A program made the translations under genes and the position numbers. Of a stretch of DNA of 64,000 nucleotides, positions 1 to 12,325 are shown piece by piece. Origin of the DNA: Brachycybe producta (lineage: Eukaryota > Arthropoda > Diplopoda > Playtdesmida > Andrognathidae); NCBI GenBank assembly GCA_036925085.1, contig JAUPFP010000003.1:8871942-8935941 (forward strand), written 5' to 3'. The notes below the pieces were generated by a model. The model searched no databases and had not been told where the DNA came from. It worked only from the letters and a program-made list of their open reading frames with translations. Every line of letters begins with the position of its first letter. Position 1 is the stretch's first letter.

Positions 1-1061
1 TTATCGACACGTGCACAACATGCACGTGCAAAAGTTTTATTTATAGGAAATTTTCCTCTTTTTCATCTGGCATATCTTTGTTATAAATGTCGTACAGAAA
101 AACCTTTTTCAATGGGTTTGACAAACTACAATGAAAGCTTTGTAACGACTCTGGAATCGCTTCGACAACAGCTGATGGACTATGGTCTTTCTCTTTAGAT
201 TAACAAAGAAACCAATGATAAAAAGGTACAACTCAAACAACGTCACTAGGGCTCGGATTTTTATGCAATATCAAGCAAATGTTTCTCAATCTGTGGCTCA
301 AGAGCAAACTATAGTGAAGCAACAATCCCATTTGTATCAATTAACAATTACGATTTTGTTAAATCAAAAACACTGGTTAGAGATTATAACGCTAGATGAT
401 GACTGATAGTAACCAGACATCTAGCCTCTAACCAGCCTTTTTTTATTATAAAAAAGCAGCTGCTCTAATGGTGATTAATTATTTCACAATTGGCACTTTT
501 TCCACAAATTAAGAAACATTTGCTTGCATAAATATTTGCAGCATAAAAATCCGAGCATCCTGAACATCAACATGTCAAAACCTACTAACAACTTACCAAA
601 TATTTGCGATATGATAACGAACACAATACTGGAAACAAAGATTGCAATAGTTGATATCCATAGGTATGATATGGAATACAACGGAAAGTATTCAGACCTG
701 AAAATACGAATGTAATAATATTAAAATTGCGGCATATTATCGTAAATATTAACAGTATTAACAAACCACGATGGATTCCGAGTTCCCATTTCTGTCATAC
801 TCTTTGCAATGCCAAAAGTGGATGGTAACACTGTGGTAAACGTTGTGTTCGCAACGAAACATCCTTCGATCGACAGTGGTTTCGTTGTCTGAGGATGTTT
901 CACTAACAGCGTACCAGAAACAATCCATGTACTGACCAGAATTCCACTAACCAGTGATGAAAGGGCAGTCTGGATTTGAAATTTGTTATAAGCAGCCATT
1001 TGCAAAAAAAATGTGCAAATGAAAGGGAAAAAAATATAAATAAATAAAACTCTTGAAGCAT
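1..1061. repeat. Window-terminal direct repeat, left copy
   Basis: Positions 1-1061 match 62939-64000 with only two differences seen: one substitution near position 115 and one T insertion in a homopolymer near 495. It carries E14, E13 and E12 of an SLC5-like gene. Both ends of the repeat run to a window edge, so its full length is unknown. Confidence 0.95.
249..555. mobile_element. Palindromic MITE, family B
   Basis: Begins with GGGCTCGGATTTTTATGCAA after a TA and ends with the inverse (TGCATAAAAATCCGAGC). The same ~300-bp palindrome recurs near 14446, 16070, 27886, 40040, 42708 and 43026. The TA flank suggests a Tc1/mariner-type mobiliser. It sits in the last intron of SLC5 copy C and, identically, of copy D. 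Confidence 0.75.
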
Positions 1062-1281
1062 TTAGAAGAAAAAAAAATGTAACAGGATTTTAAAAAACTA
1101 GAAGACTTGTCAAAGTATTAGTTTTCTAGTTTTTAAAATCCTTTTTTACGTTTTTTTGTGTGACATGTTTATCATGTTTACTTTGTCTACATCTGAACTA
1201 AGTGCATTAAGTGCAATTAAACATGTTTTGTTGAATGCCTTCAGTTAATTGCAATTTTTGGCAATTGTAACACAATGTATA

Positions 1282-1700
1282 TGTAACACCCTGTAATTCG
1301 TGATCCCGCCAAAACTATAGCCCGGAATAAACAACTCTTGCTCATCCCTCTCCCTCCTTCTGACTCTACCCAAGCAGCGGATTGATACACATAGGACCAG
1401 GGTCACTTGGACCTGGTTACACCTCGCAGGTGTACACAGGTCCAAGGTATAAAAGGGCCGTGTTCCTCTTTGTAGTTAGTTCTTGTTCTTGCCTGTATTA
1501 CGTGATCTTATCCGAATCATGGGCTTGAGGACGCACCGTTAGTATTCATAAGTTCATCCTTGTATTCTGTGTTTCTTACAAGTGATGAATTAAGAGTTAT
1601 AATAAGAAACAGCGTGGTCTTTATGTATCTGTAATCAACTTCTCTTCAGAGGCCGGAGACTCCATAGGGCAGGAGTTATACGATTCCTGAGCAGCTACAA
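1282..1700 (+). mobile_element. LTR-like fragment (TGTAACACC family)
   Basis: Starts TGTAACACC and carries a TATAAAAG box near 1448, as expected for the promoter of a long terminal repeat. Related copies start at 6019, 50195 and 56277, and a partial one lies near 49560. The 3' border is not resolved and no internal coding region is attached. Confidence 0.5.
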
Positions 1701-2069
1701 CATCTACTCCTGTCGGTGTACCGAAAGGGGAAGATGTATATCAGCATCGACCGGAAGAGAGAGGGATGACCGCCACTCTGCTGCATAGATTTCACCCCCA
1801 TGCAGAGGAATGACCACAATCCGTCTCCATCCAACTCTCTCTGCAACTCGGAGCTTCTCCGCGCGGGCACCGCGTGATGCAGAGAAGCAACGAGGTACAG
1901 AAGATGTCATCTAAAGGTTGGTAAAACAAAATGGTCGATGTCAAAAGCTCACATTATACACACATTTAATCACATAAAAGCACTTCTAACAATTGACAAT
2001 TTCTATGATTACATAACAAAAATTATAATATAACCTTGAAATTCTTTAATACAGCATAATACAATTATT

Positions 2070-2275
2070 TTAATTTGTTTGACCCATGTTAAAGACCATT
2101 GACCTTAAAAAAGGTCTATTTTACAAGCCAATGTCTTTCGGGTTCTTTTGAAACACCCATTCAGGTTTAAGAAAAATTGTGTATATTCCTTAATATGTCC
2201 TCCAGGTATTAAGGTAAATTTGTGATATTTCAAATTGCCGCTTCGTTGCATGCTATAGCCACATGCAACTCTGGA
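2070..2275 (-). repeat. Arm of fold-back repeat family D
   Basis: Similar to one arm of the fold-back element at 46930-47715 (shared stretches include AAAGACCATTGAC and TATTCCTTAATATGT). Only one arm is present here. Confidence 0.5.
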
Positions 2276-2365
2276 GTACGTAGAGGTTCTTAACGAAAAA
2301 TCCGTGTTTCGATCTCTGTTAAGCCTAGTAAACACTCGCATACAAAGTCGCACGACAATGTGTGG

Positions 2366-2660
2366 GACTGTCTAGCGACTGTCGAGATGCAGTTGCTGGA
2401 TAATTTATTCTCTACACAGTATATACCTATACATTGTCACGCGTCCACACAAGGTGTGTGTTTGAGTGATAGTGTGGCGAGTTCCTTATCTCGCAAAACA
2501 CGTCCACACTATGAAATATTGTGCAACATTGTATCGTGTGTTTTGAATTTCCTGTGAGATATACAAAACACACGAGTATTTTGTCTCGCAACAGTCTCGA
2601 GACTTTGGAACACTTGTCTCTAGACCGTCCAGCGACTATATCTCGACAGTCGCTAGTCTA
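2366..2660. mobile_element. Short palindromic MITE
   Basis: Inverted ends TCTAGCGACTGTCGAGAT near 2371 and ATCTCGACAGTCGCTAG near 2640 enclose ~250 bp that is itself partly self-complementary (CGTCCACAC and its inverse). No coding sequence. Target duplication not resolved. Confidence 0.6.
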
Positions 2661-2719
2661 GCAGCTAGACAATACCAGATACCTTAGCGTGATTGGTGTC
2701 TTTGTGACCAAATAATTAC

Positions 2720-2958
2720 CTTAAAACTGGCTTGTGGTAAAACAAGTCCAAAAAGAACCAATATCATCAAAGGACCACTTATAATTGCACCAATACTAAT
2801 AGACGCCTACAAAAAAAAATTGTTTAGACTTTATTTTCAATGCAGTTAACGTAACACAAAAGAAAACCGGAATGTAACACTGGAACAAACCTGTTTGACG
2901 CTAGGAAAATTCTTTGTTACAAAAATAAATAAAAAAATCATCAAACCAATAAATACAC
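2720..2958 (-). other. Second copy of SLC5 exon pair E10b-E11b
   Basis: Two exons of 68 and 87 bp with correct acceptors and donors lie 84 bp apart. They encode the same membrane segments as E10a-E11a at 4344-4947 (VTKNFPSVKQ versus ITKNFPNVKQ; GLVLPQASFK versus GLVFPEANIK). The pair totals 155 bp, which is not a multiple of three, so including both pairs in one transcript would break the frame. This fits mutually exclusive use, or a second partial paralogue. Confidence 0.7.
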
Positions 2959-3265
2959 CTGGAAATATAAGATTAATATGTAGGCCTACATTACATACTG
3001 GCCTTTCCAGTTAAACCAGAAAAAAAAAAGTTGCTTCAACAAACGTTCTCTTCTAACCTCAATCTCTTAACTTTTTTCCCCCTCGAGGTGAAAGTATTTT
3101 CTCTTTTTGGACTTAACTGGTTCATGATAAACGGACCCTGTTCGATTTTGTTCAATCGTTGACCAGTGTCCGTCTTTTGCGATGAGTCACCTTCTTGCGA
3201 TGGTTTTCTACCCTCAGGACTTCCAGGAACGGTCAGTTTCGTTCACTGGAGGACGGTTCACGGTA

Positions 3266-3374
3266 CATTTGAATTTGAATTTGAAAAATTACTCTGCAAG
3301 CAGCCATAAAGGCCTATGGCAGAGGGACAAGAGTCCAAGTGCAGCATAGAAAATGCATTGTCAAAACCAGAAAA
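3266..3374 (-). mobile_element. 5'-truncated LINE 3' end
   Basis: Reverse complement of the 3' untranslated end of the LINE at 33345-34690: shared TTTTCTATGCTGCACTTGG and CATAGGCCTTTATGGCTGC. It ends in a (TTCAAA)n tail, a microsatellite-like tail typical of CR1/L2 elements. This is a very short insertion between E10b and E11a of SLC5 copy C. Confidence 0.75.
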
Positions 3375-3399
3375 TTGTCGTACCGTGTACCGTTTTGGA

Positions 3400-4330
3400 G
3401 TTTATCCCCCAAAAATCACTTGCTTACACGTACTCAGCTCGACAAGATATGTCCCACAAACTATATAGTTTATTGAAATTGGTCGAAAAACAAGTACACT
3501 AAGACGATGTAGGCAAATAGGCTGAGATGGTTTGGGTATGTAATTACGAGTGGGGAGGATGTACTGCTTAAACATGTGATGAGTTTGGACCTGAATGGGG
3601 TAGAGGAAGGCGCAAACAAGCCTTGAACATGGTGGTAAAACGGAATATTGGGGGGGCATGTGGGAATCTATGGGAGTTTGGCACAAAATCGAAAGGAGTG
3701 GAGAGCTAAAACAAATAAAGCTGACCCAGGGTATTTTGAGAAATGATGATGATGACCCGTACACTACCATTTCCTCCCCTCTCCGGAGTTTTTTTGTTTT
3801 TAAAGAAAAAGGATCAATAGACTTAGGTTCAATGACCAAATGGACAACATTTTCATCCAATTTGTGAAAGGAAACATTAAATATGTCCACTTCGCGTAAA
3901 CGGCGGATTATACAATAAGTAGACAAATCTTCTATCAATTTCATGAAATGGATACCCGAAATATTGTCCACTTGGAGTATTACACATTGCAAACATAAAG
4001 TGGACAAGCCTCTTGGCCATTTCACGAGATAGATGCTTGATGAAAGATTCATTTTTTTTAGAAAGCGGACAATGCTTCGTAGGTAGCACACCAACAAGGT
4101 ACCAACGTAATGACAACCATTGGCGTTCGTTCATATAAAGATGTTGACCTTTTGATCCGGCCAAAGATTGTCACCTATTACCAACGATGCCCCAATATTG
4201 CCAACATAAATTTGTACATTGTGCAAACATGCTGTGCTACTTGAGTTATGTCCATTTTACAAAATGGACCACCGAAACGTTGTCCATTTGGCAAACAATT
4301 AATACACCGAATGGGTGTGACATATATAAT
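3400..4330. other. Intronic stretch with diverged tandem repeats
   Basis: No gene recognised. From about 3830 to 4310 there are degenerate copies of a ~100-bp unit containing AAATGGA and TTGTCCA. The open frames here on both strands look accidental. Confidence 0.35.
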
Positions 4331-6018
4331 TCGTGTGTGGCACCTTGATGTTGGCCTCAGGAAATACAAGTCCAAAAATAACCAAAACCAGTAATGGAGC
4401 ACTCATCATTGCAGTAATACTCATAGAAGCCTGTAAAAACAAATCAAATATATATTATTTGAAACGGCAACTGTTTAACCTTTTACAGACTGTATTCATT
4501 ACTTCGCAACAATGCAAAGTACATATGCAAAGTACAAATGTTTCTAATATCAGTATCTCGATACAGTATCAAAACAAAAATGGAATATGAACATGAAACA
4601 ATGTTTTCTAGTATTTAAGCCTCCGCAACCAATGCAGTTGGCGTCAATGTCTGCTAAAGCAGCTTCGATCAAAATGGCTAGTCTGAAAGCACTAAATGCA
4701 GAGATATCACCTATTTAGCCTCCACCCCTTTACAGTTGTATGTACACATTTACACTGTGCTGTATATGCACAGTGTTTTTCAACTGTATCAGAAATGTAC
4801 AGTATATCCTACTGTCCAGAAACAATGTCTTGAAACAACGTATGCAGTCTGTAGCATGTACTTTTCGGAGAAAACGAACTTGTTTGACGTTTGGAAAGTT
4901 TTTTGTGATCAAAACGAGTGCAACAGACAAAAGGCTCACACAAACACCTGAGAGGATAGAAAATATTAATGCATTTCTAGAACTAGGTTCACATACATAT
5001 CCAAGTGTACAAGACATACATAAGAGTTTGCATACGTAGCTGGTTTGTTTTGTGGTCATGTTTGGTTTTATCGGTTGAACAAAGGCCTCGTATAGAACTG
5101 CTGGCAACGAATTATATGCCGATGAAAGCGAACTGTTTAAATTAAAGACAATTTTATAAACTAGTGTGCATAGTTTCCAAAATAAAATATAGAATAAATT
5201 AAAAAAAAAAGTTGTACGAAGTTACTAACAAGAAGAACATTACACATCATTTTTAACAGAAAAAAACAAATGCCACGCATTTTAATTTCTAATAATCGAG
5301 ACAATATATAAAATAAGTACCTTAAAATGGCTGCTAATAAACCGGCAAAGAAAATTCCCGGTAAAATTGGATATGGAGCCATGACTCTCACCACAAAAGC
5401 CGGCACCAGCTAGAAATAGTTTAAGAAATCATTTTAAAGAAAACTTTGCAGCATAAGATAAAGATTTAGGATGGTAGCAGCAAATGAGGCAGCAATTGTC
5501 TCAAGTTGTTACCAGCAACAGGTGAACATGACATTCATTAAAGTTGTTTGCAGCAGAAATTAGCATTTAAAAGCTATCACTTTCATGCAGCAAATGCTCT
5601 GCTGCTCAAAAAGGACCTGGAAAAAAATCCAGATTGCATGTTGAAGCAACATAACAAACAAGCTGTGCATTTATTTTAATTATATGTACATGCTGTTTGT
5701 GCTATAATATGTGCAGATTGCGTGTTGGGATTGTTTCCAGGTGAACGGATCCAAGCAATGCAACATTTGTTGCACTGAAAATGGTTGCTTTCAGCCACTC
5801 TTTACAGGATGCAAGTAATTGTGACCATCACATTCAACTATTGCAATCAGCAACTTGAAGAAAGTAATGCTATATTTGCTACATGCCTTAGGCCAGGTGC
5901 AAATTTAATCGGCTTGCCACTTGCAACATGATGCAACACATAAAAAAAACAGCAAAAGCGTATTGCTGGCTATTTTTTTTTCTGTGAAACATTGTGTAGC
6001 ATTGTAGGAGGTTGCATT

Positions 6019-6300
6019 TGTAACACCCAGTAGTTCGTGACCCCCCTCAGAATGCTAGCCTGGGGGTGTCCGACTCTTCACTGTCCATTCCTCCTCATGC
6101 GTGGTCGCTTTGACCTGCTTGCACCTCGTGGGTGTACACAGGTCTAAGCCTATAAAAGCACCGCATTTTCTTTTGTTCATCGTCCGTCTTTCTCTCAAAC
6201 AGTTCACGCTTGTACTACTTAGATTCTTATTTATATTACACAATGGGCCTGTGAACATCAGGTATCGTCGCAGTGTTGCGCATATGTGAGTAGAAGATCA
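6019..6300 (+). mobile_element. LTR-like fragment (TGTAACACC family)
   Basis: Second member of the family at 1282: TGTAACACCCAGTAG start, GGTGTACACAGGTC motif and TATAAAAGC box near 6150. It lies in the intron between E7 and E8 of SLC5 copy C. The 3' end is not resolved. Confidence 0.5.
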
Positions 6301-7279
6301 AACCCCCAAACGTATATATAGATATACGCAGAAAGATCACACAATGTACGATATTGCATTGCATTATGGAAGTTATAATTGACTATTATATTATTTTTGC
6401 AATATTTAGCAAGTTAATGCCTCTCAAAACAAGTAACCAGCCGTCTTTGAAATTAAATAGAAGACTCATTTTATTCATACTAGTACCTGATTCATATTTC
6501 GTATCGAATGCGATTTCATAGGATCACACGAGTGGTAGCTTGCATAAATTATTATGCCATGATCTGCGTTATTAACATGACCAAAATAGTGATTAACGCC
6601 CTTAAATTATTCCCCCTATAGAACAAAAATACAAAGGGCACGTTTTTATAAAATTACAAATTTAATAATGATCGGTGTTTTCTTTTTAATTTTGCTGCGC
6701 GATCATCTGTTGTCATTAGCTCTTTGCCAATGACAACAAAAGGTCGTTCAGGATCATGACATAACATATAAAAAATGTGTACCGTTTTGCATCCTTCATT
6801 GTTGGTGCAGTGAGATAACGCTGGTGGAGGAGCTGTGACCTACTTGCATTAACCAAACTCACGAAAAAGTAGCCGACCGTACCCGTCCAAAATGTATTTC
6901 TTGTAGTTGGATCTGTGTCAAAGCTTTTAAAATTGGCAATTAGTATGTCATTAGGTTTGAATTTTTTTTTATAAATGTAAATTAAATTTGAATTTTTTTT
7001 GGCAATTTTGTAAAACCATAAAAACACTGGAAGTTAGAAGCATTTTTGAAAATAAAGTCTTTTCTAAACAAGAAGATTAATTTTATCAAGTAGGCCTAGT
7101 CAAGAACCCCCACACACAGAAAAGCCTAATGAAAATGCGACGGAAATACGACAATGATGTCTCTGATGATCCCATCCTTGTGCCCTCAACAGCCCTTATT
7201 TCTTAGGTGGTTTTCTCCAGGCCTAACAAGAAGAGGGGAGACATAGATATTTTTCCATGGGCTCAGACTTGCCTCAAGG

Positions 7280-7430
7280 GCCCGGATTTTTTTTTAAATT
7301 GATTGAACATTTTTCTGACATTTTTTTTCATTTGTAAAATTCTTTTAATTTAAATTTTTAAATTTTTTTTTAATTTAAATTTTTAAAATTTTTTAATTTA
7401 ATTTTTTTTTTTTAAATAAATCAAAGTAGA
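7280..7430. repeat. A/T low-complexity tract
   Basis: Runs of T and A with little else. No gene is seen between 6930 and 7700. Confidence 0.7.
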
Positions 7431-7709
7431 CAGTTGCCTACAATAGACAGTAGAGATTCACTCTACCCCGAGGCCCAAGCTAGCTTTCTACGGCCCTGGT
7501 TTTCTCAAAAAAGAGGCGGAGCAAACTACTGTATCTAACTGTCTTTACTTGCCTGTTCTCTAAACACCTACCAATTTGGTGACTCTAGCCTTTAACCAAA
7601 AAAATTACAAATAGAAAAAAGCATAACTATGGTTGATGAACATTTAATGAGTCTTTAGTGAATCCCAATACCTTGTACACATACACACACACACACACGC
7701 ACACATGAG

Positions 7710-8287
7710 TTATACCCAGTACACACCTGATAATTTAAATGCATTTAAATAATAAACGTGTTCTACAGAGCCCTGTGAAGGACAAACAAACAATATGTAG
7801 AATTCAATTTATTCAGTTAATAATCTGAAAATATTGCGTTAATATTTAAATATAATATATAAACTATATTGACAAAATATTGATTTAGTATTTTAATTTA
7901 AAATATTAATAAGAAAGTCAATTTTTATTTGGTTTTCATGTCCTTAACTGGATTCCGTATAATTCACCTATAAACACATTTAATTTGAATTCATTTAACT
8001 CATGTGTGTACAAGGTATTAAATAAATTCAAATTAAATGTGTTTTTAGGTGAATTATACGGAATCCAGTTAAGGACATGAACCAAATAAATATTGACTTT
8101 AATTATTAATATTTTAAACTGAAATACTAAATCAATATTTTGTCAATAGTTTATATTATTATATTTAAGTATTAACTCAATATTTTCATTATTCGACGAC
8201 ATATTGTTTGTTTGTCCTTCCCAGGGCTCTGTAGAACACGTTTATTATTTAATTGCATTTAAATTATCAGGTGTGTACTGGGTATAA
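7710..8287. mobile_element. 578-bp near-perfect palindrome (fold-back element)
   Basis: Left arm from TTATACCCAGTACACACCTG at 7710 and right arm ending in CAGGTGTGTACTGGGTATAA at 8287 are inverse copies of ~280 bp with few mismatches around a short loop near 8000. TA flanks the TACCCAG end on both sides, fitting a Tc1/mariner-type target. No coding sequence; non-autonomous. Confidence 0.8.
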
Positions 8288-8641
8288 GACAATTAATAAT
8301 TAACAAAATAATTATTTGAACTAGACATAAATAATTAACACAAGTTTAAGAACTACCTTTTTTTTTAATAAAGTAATTATTAATTATTCTGTTTGGAGAT
8401 TCAATTTTTTTAAATTGTGTATTTTTAAGCGTTTACAAGTACAAAATGCAATCTTTTTTTGTTGTAACCATCACAATGATACACAAACAACACACAAACT
8501 AAAAATAAAAATGTTAGAATATTTAAAATTCTACAATTTCCCAAATCCTAACATAAACACACACACTTACATACAAATTCCAAGCACATCACCAACACAC
8601 AGTGAGGCAATTTTCCCTAAAAAAGTGACGAATAATAAATT

Positions 8642-8702
8642 TTACAATAATAATAATAATAATAATAATAATAATTATTATAATAATAATAATAACAATA
8701 AC

Positions 8703-8735
<33 letters not shown>

Positions 8736-8738
8736 TAA
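8642..8738. repeat. (AAT)n microsatellite
   Basis: About 97 bp of AAT/ATA triplets with a few C interruptions. The Asn-run and Tyr-run open frames across it are artefacts of the triplet repeat. Confidence 0.95.
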
Positions 8739-8869
8739 TAAAAATGCTACCAATTATTCTGTAAAAAAAAGCAAACGAAAAGAAAAAAAATGATACAAGT
8801 TCCAACAATCGATCTCTAAAGCGATTCTAAATTTGATAAAAATTAATGGTAAACTTCTTTTTTAAAACA

Positions 8870-9300
8870 ACTTTAATTTTCTTTATTAGAAACTAGAAAA
8901 ATACAGGAACATCATGTTTGTATTTTCACAAAGATATATTTCAAATTAAACTTTTTATGACATTTCAAACGATTTTAACCAAATCTCGTACCATTGAGAA
9001 GAAAACAAAATTGATTTGTCAAAATTGACAATAAAAAGTTCATTTTGAAAGATATTGCGCGTCGTGAAAATACTTTTCGAACATTCTAGTTTTTAATAAA
9101 CTTCACATTTTTTCACAATTTCCATGACAATATTTAATTGGCAGTTTGAAAATATAATTTTGTTTTTCATGAATTTTTATTATAATAAAAATTTGATCGT
9201 TTACAAATTGAGCCAAAAAGTTTATTTTAAAAAAAACTTACTATTTCTAGTTTCTAGGAAAGTTATGATTTTTTTCTCTTCATATTTTTAAAAGTTGTTT
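8870..9300. repeat. Degenerate MITE family A palindrome
   Basis: Contains AGAAACTAGAAAAATACAG and TTCTAGTTTCTAGGAAAG in inverse order around AAAGTTCATTTTGAAAGAT, the hallmarks of family A, but diverged. No gene seen in 8740-10560. Confidence 0.5.
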
Positions 9301-10560
9301 TTTTTTTAAAAAAAAAAAAAATTCCATTAATTTTCTTGACATCTTTATGCAAATTTCCTGATAAGTCAAAATTAATTAAAAGACTAATTAGTGGAACCAG
9401 ACCAAAAAAAAAACACAATAAAATGACTTTTATATGAAACTTATTTAAGAAGGAGTGCGATTGTCAAAATAGCTAAAGAATAAGGCATAAATAATTTTTA
9501 TTTTTGTATCGAAGATACTTGGTTAGAGGCTAGAATTCTGTTAGATCCTAATTTTTAATCAATACATAGAGGTAGCTCAACTAAAAGCCTATGGGCCATT
9601 TCGTGCCAAAATTGAGTGTAGGCAATAGATGGGGGCCACCTACACTTAAAAGAGCTCAAAATCTTTCTTCAGAGAATAAAACTGGCGCCTTCTAGTATTA
9701 TCATTGTACTTACTTTGCGCCCAATTTCTACGCCTCTAAACTTTGCGCCCAATTTCTACGCCTCTAAACTTTGCGCCTCACTCACCTCGCACTCGTTACG
9801 ATTCTGGACAATTCAACGTGTTTAGAGGCCAGGTTGTAAGGTGGAGCACTAGCTCCCCTTGGATTATTGTAAGAATTACTAGCCTCTAAACAGTCTCATT
9901 GATTAAAAACGCCTAATTTCTTAATGAATTAAAAGCTCAACTCACAATATTAATGTAAAATCAGAGTTGAACTACTTTTATATACCTTTCTACAACTTAA
10001 TGCTTGACTCTAGCCTCTAAGAAGCCTCTTATGATTGAAAAAAAAGCAAAAAAAAAAAAAACAATTCTTCTTTGCAATTTACTAAAGAATATCGAAGGAA
10101 ATTTATTAAAGTTCAGTTTTTCCAGAAAATTTCTTTAAAATGACAGAAAAACAACAACAAAAAACGACGTTATTCGTCCACAGTTGGAGTTCATAAGCTA
10201 CATTACAATCTTAATATGTGCGTTTGCATAGTTATTACAGTCAGTATGACGTCATGTACCATGTGTTTTTTAGTTAGAAACGCGTTCATACAGTAATGTA
10301 TACGGTGCCGTTAATAAACAGCTGATAGAAACATTTCTTATCTTATTACAGAAAACCACCACTAGGATCACTACGGTAGTTATTCAATTAGCCACCGTCG
10401 AAATCTATAAGCAGTCAACCGACAAAATTAGCCGATAACGCAATTCAAAATGAAATGTAAAAATTTGTTAACATAAGCGTTTATATTACCTTTTTCATAA
10501 AACAATTAATTAAAATAAATTGACACCAACACACAACAAACTAATTTCAACAAATCCATT
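9300..10560. other. Intergenic, AT-rich; 27-bp tandem repeat inside
   Basis: At 9715-9785 a unit containing CTTTGCGCCCAATTTCTACG is repeated about 2.5 times. Pieces of family B arms (AGAGGCTAGAATTC and its inverse) lie near 9525 and 10010. No gene recognised. Confidence 0.4.
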
Positions 10561-10573
10561 TCAGATTATATTA

Positions 10574-10595
10574 TGGCGGCGGCGGCCGCCGCCGT
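10574..10595. promoter_or_regulatory. GC-palindrome of CGG/CCG triplets
   Basis: An abrupt GGCGGCGGCGGCCGCCGCCG block in AT-rich DNA, about 100 bp before the left edge of the SMYD4 duplication. It could be a small CpG-type promoter of a flanking gene. No motif proves this. Confidence 0.25.
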
Positions 10596-10709
10596 TAGAA
10601 CCAAGTAATGACGTTTAAAGATCATGTGACAAACCGACACATGGCGCCAAACTTAAAATTATGTAGTTGTGGTGCCGCTGTGTGAGCGCTCCAAATAAAA
10701 TTTTTGATA

Positions 10710-10785
10710 AAAAAAAGGGGTGAAAATAAATTTCGATCAATTTTCGTTTGAAAATCGGTCAAAATTTATTTTCACCCCTTTTTTT
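10710..10785. repeat. Hairpin at duplication edge
   Basis: GGGGTGAAAATAAATTT and its inverse AAATTTATTTTCACCCC flank a ~25-bp loop. The same hairpin sits at the left edge of copy 2 (24133-24200). Confidence 0.8.
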
Positions 10786-11369
10786 AATCTCATTTAAATG
10801 AGATCAATTCAATACACTGATTAAATTAACGATTTTTCACGTTGTCACTCATTAAATTTAATATGAAACAGTAAGGTAATTACCATTGAAAATATTTGGA
10901 AGCTCTCCAGCTCTCCGAGATGTTGTTCCTTCAGTCGCGCAGCTCGCATACATTAATTACATTTTGCAGTGTCAACGTAGTTTCGACTTATGGCTGCAAC
11001 ATGTTAGTCGAAATGGATTCCAATTCGGAAGCAGGCTTATTGCGGCTTTTCGGACACTATGCAGTAATTAGGAAAGAGATTCTTGTAACCGTTGATGGTT
11101 TTTTTTCTAGAAAAAAAAAAAAAACCAATCCAGGTGCTTGCTTGTTGCAGTTGCGGCAATCGAAGGCACTCTTGGTGTAGAACGACTCTTTAATTTAGAG
11201 AGTTCGTCCCCACCCCACAACGCAAAACACATGGAGGAACAAATCCCGACATTCTTCTGATCTCGGAATCAGCCTATCCCCACATTCCTTTTGGTTCATT
11301 GGTCGCCACAATACCTTCGTTCGAGAAGCCCCCCACCCAACCGGCCATGCTATCATGCTACCAACCACT

Positions 11370-11730
11370 AAGTCTACGTACATCCATAAGCCACCTATAC
11401 CAGTCTACCCTATACACCAACTGTATATAGATGGCTATGGCTGTTCGCGTAGTCCCACCTGTGTAGTTAATTGACAATTTAATAGCATATGGCACAACTC
11501 CGTACATCCATGGCCACCTATACCAATCTACCCTATACACCAATTGTATACAGGTGGCTATGGCTGTTCGTAGTCCCACCTGTGTAGTTAATTGACAATT
11601 TAACTCCGTACATCCATAGCCACCTATACCAATCTACCCTATACACCAATTGTATATAGGTGGCTATGGCTGTACGTAGTTCTACCGGTGTAGTTAATTG
11701 ACAATTTAATAGCATATGGCACGAGTTAGG
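11370..11730. repeat. Tandem repeat, ~120-150 bp unit, three copies
   Basis: Each unit has CACCTATACCARTCTACCC, TATACACCAAYTGTATA, GGTGGCTATGGCTG and TAGTTAATTGACAATTTAA. Present identically in the second duplication copy at 24788-25148. Overlapping minus-strand open frames repeat the same peptide and are not genes. Confidence 0.9.
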
Positions 11731-12325
11731 ATTCGGCGCCTCAACTGACAACCACGATACGTTCTCCCATTGAATACCTGTGAACAAGAAATCGTGTTTA
11801 TTAATTAAAAGCCCATCATACAAATAGATGTCCCGGACAACGTGAAAAATCGTTATTATGTCTATAAAGTATGTCCCATTCACATAGCCCTCTATTATAG
11901 AAGAATGTAATAGAAGGCTATGTAACTACCACATGATAGGTTGTTGGAGACAATATTTGCCGAGTTTGGCTGGAGTCCGTGACCGTGTTTCAGATGCCTC
12001 AGTGACCGCCACGATTTCAGACGCGTCGTCCCTCCTAATGTACCAAACCCCCCTATTTTCATTAGATACAGTAAGACACTCACGGTAGGTTTTGTACCGC
12101 CTGTCTTTTTATTCATGCTGCACGTGCTACATCGGGTGCAGCATGAAGCGCAATCGCCACATTCAAAATGCGCGATTCTGACAGGTGTACACGCGTCAAA
12201 AGCACGCGAAAATTATTACAGGCCACTGGAATAGCAGACGCTCGCGGCATGACATTTCTTATTTCAATTCGCGTTGTCTAATATCAGTTTCTTTTAATTT
12301 TTTCATGTTCACTATTTTGAATTTA

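Larger units (their letters stand above)
41..6923 (-). pseudogene. SLC5A8-like sodium-coupled transporter, copy C (3' part, exons 6-14)
   Basis: Remnant of a sodium/solute symporter of the SLC5A6/8/12 type (monocarboxylate or vitamin uptake at the plasma membrane). Exons on the minus strand, numbered by comparison with copy A: E6 6783-6923 (HTFWTGTVGYFF), E7 6487-6615, E8 5321-5409, E9 5020-5132 (SLSSAYNS), E10a 4880-4947, E11a 4344-4430, E10b 2891-2958, E11b 2720-2806, E12 763-969, E13 597-697, E14 41-192 with a TAA stop at 41-43 and AATAAA just beyond. Most exons have GT/AG borders. E7 is 129 bp against 130 bp in the other copies, and this one-base loss shifts the frame before the YHSCDP motif. 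Exons 1-5 are not found upstream, where unrelated DNA follows. The E10-E11 pair occurs twice. Family assignment is firm; substrate is unknown. It may be one broken gene or two partial paralogues. Confidence 0.75.

Noticed and set aside
3402-4097. 231-codon minus-strand frame in a transporter intron
   Set aside because: Begins at random sequence, overlaps diverged tandem repeats, has low-complexity content and no recognised domain.
8415-8738. Asn-rich protein frame
   Set aside because: Created by an (AAT)n microsatellite; the part before it has no family resemblance.
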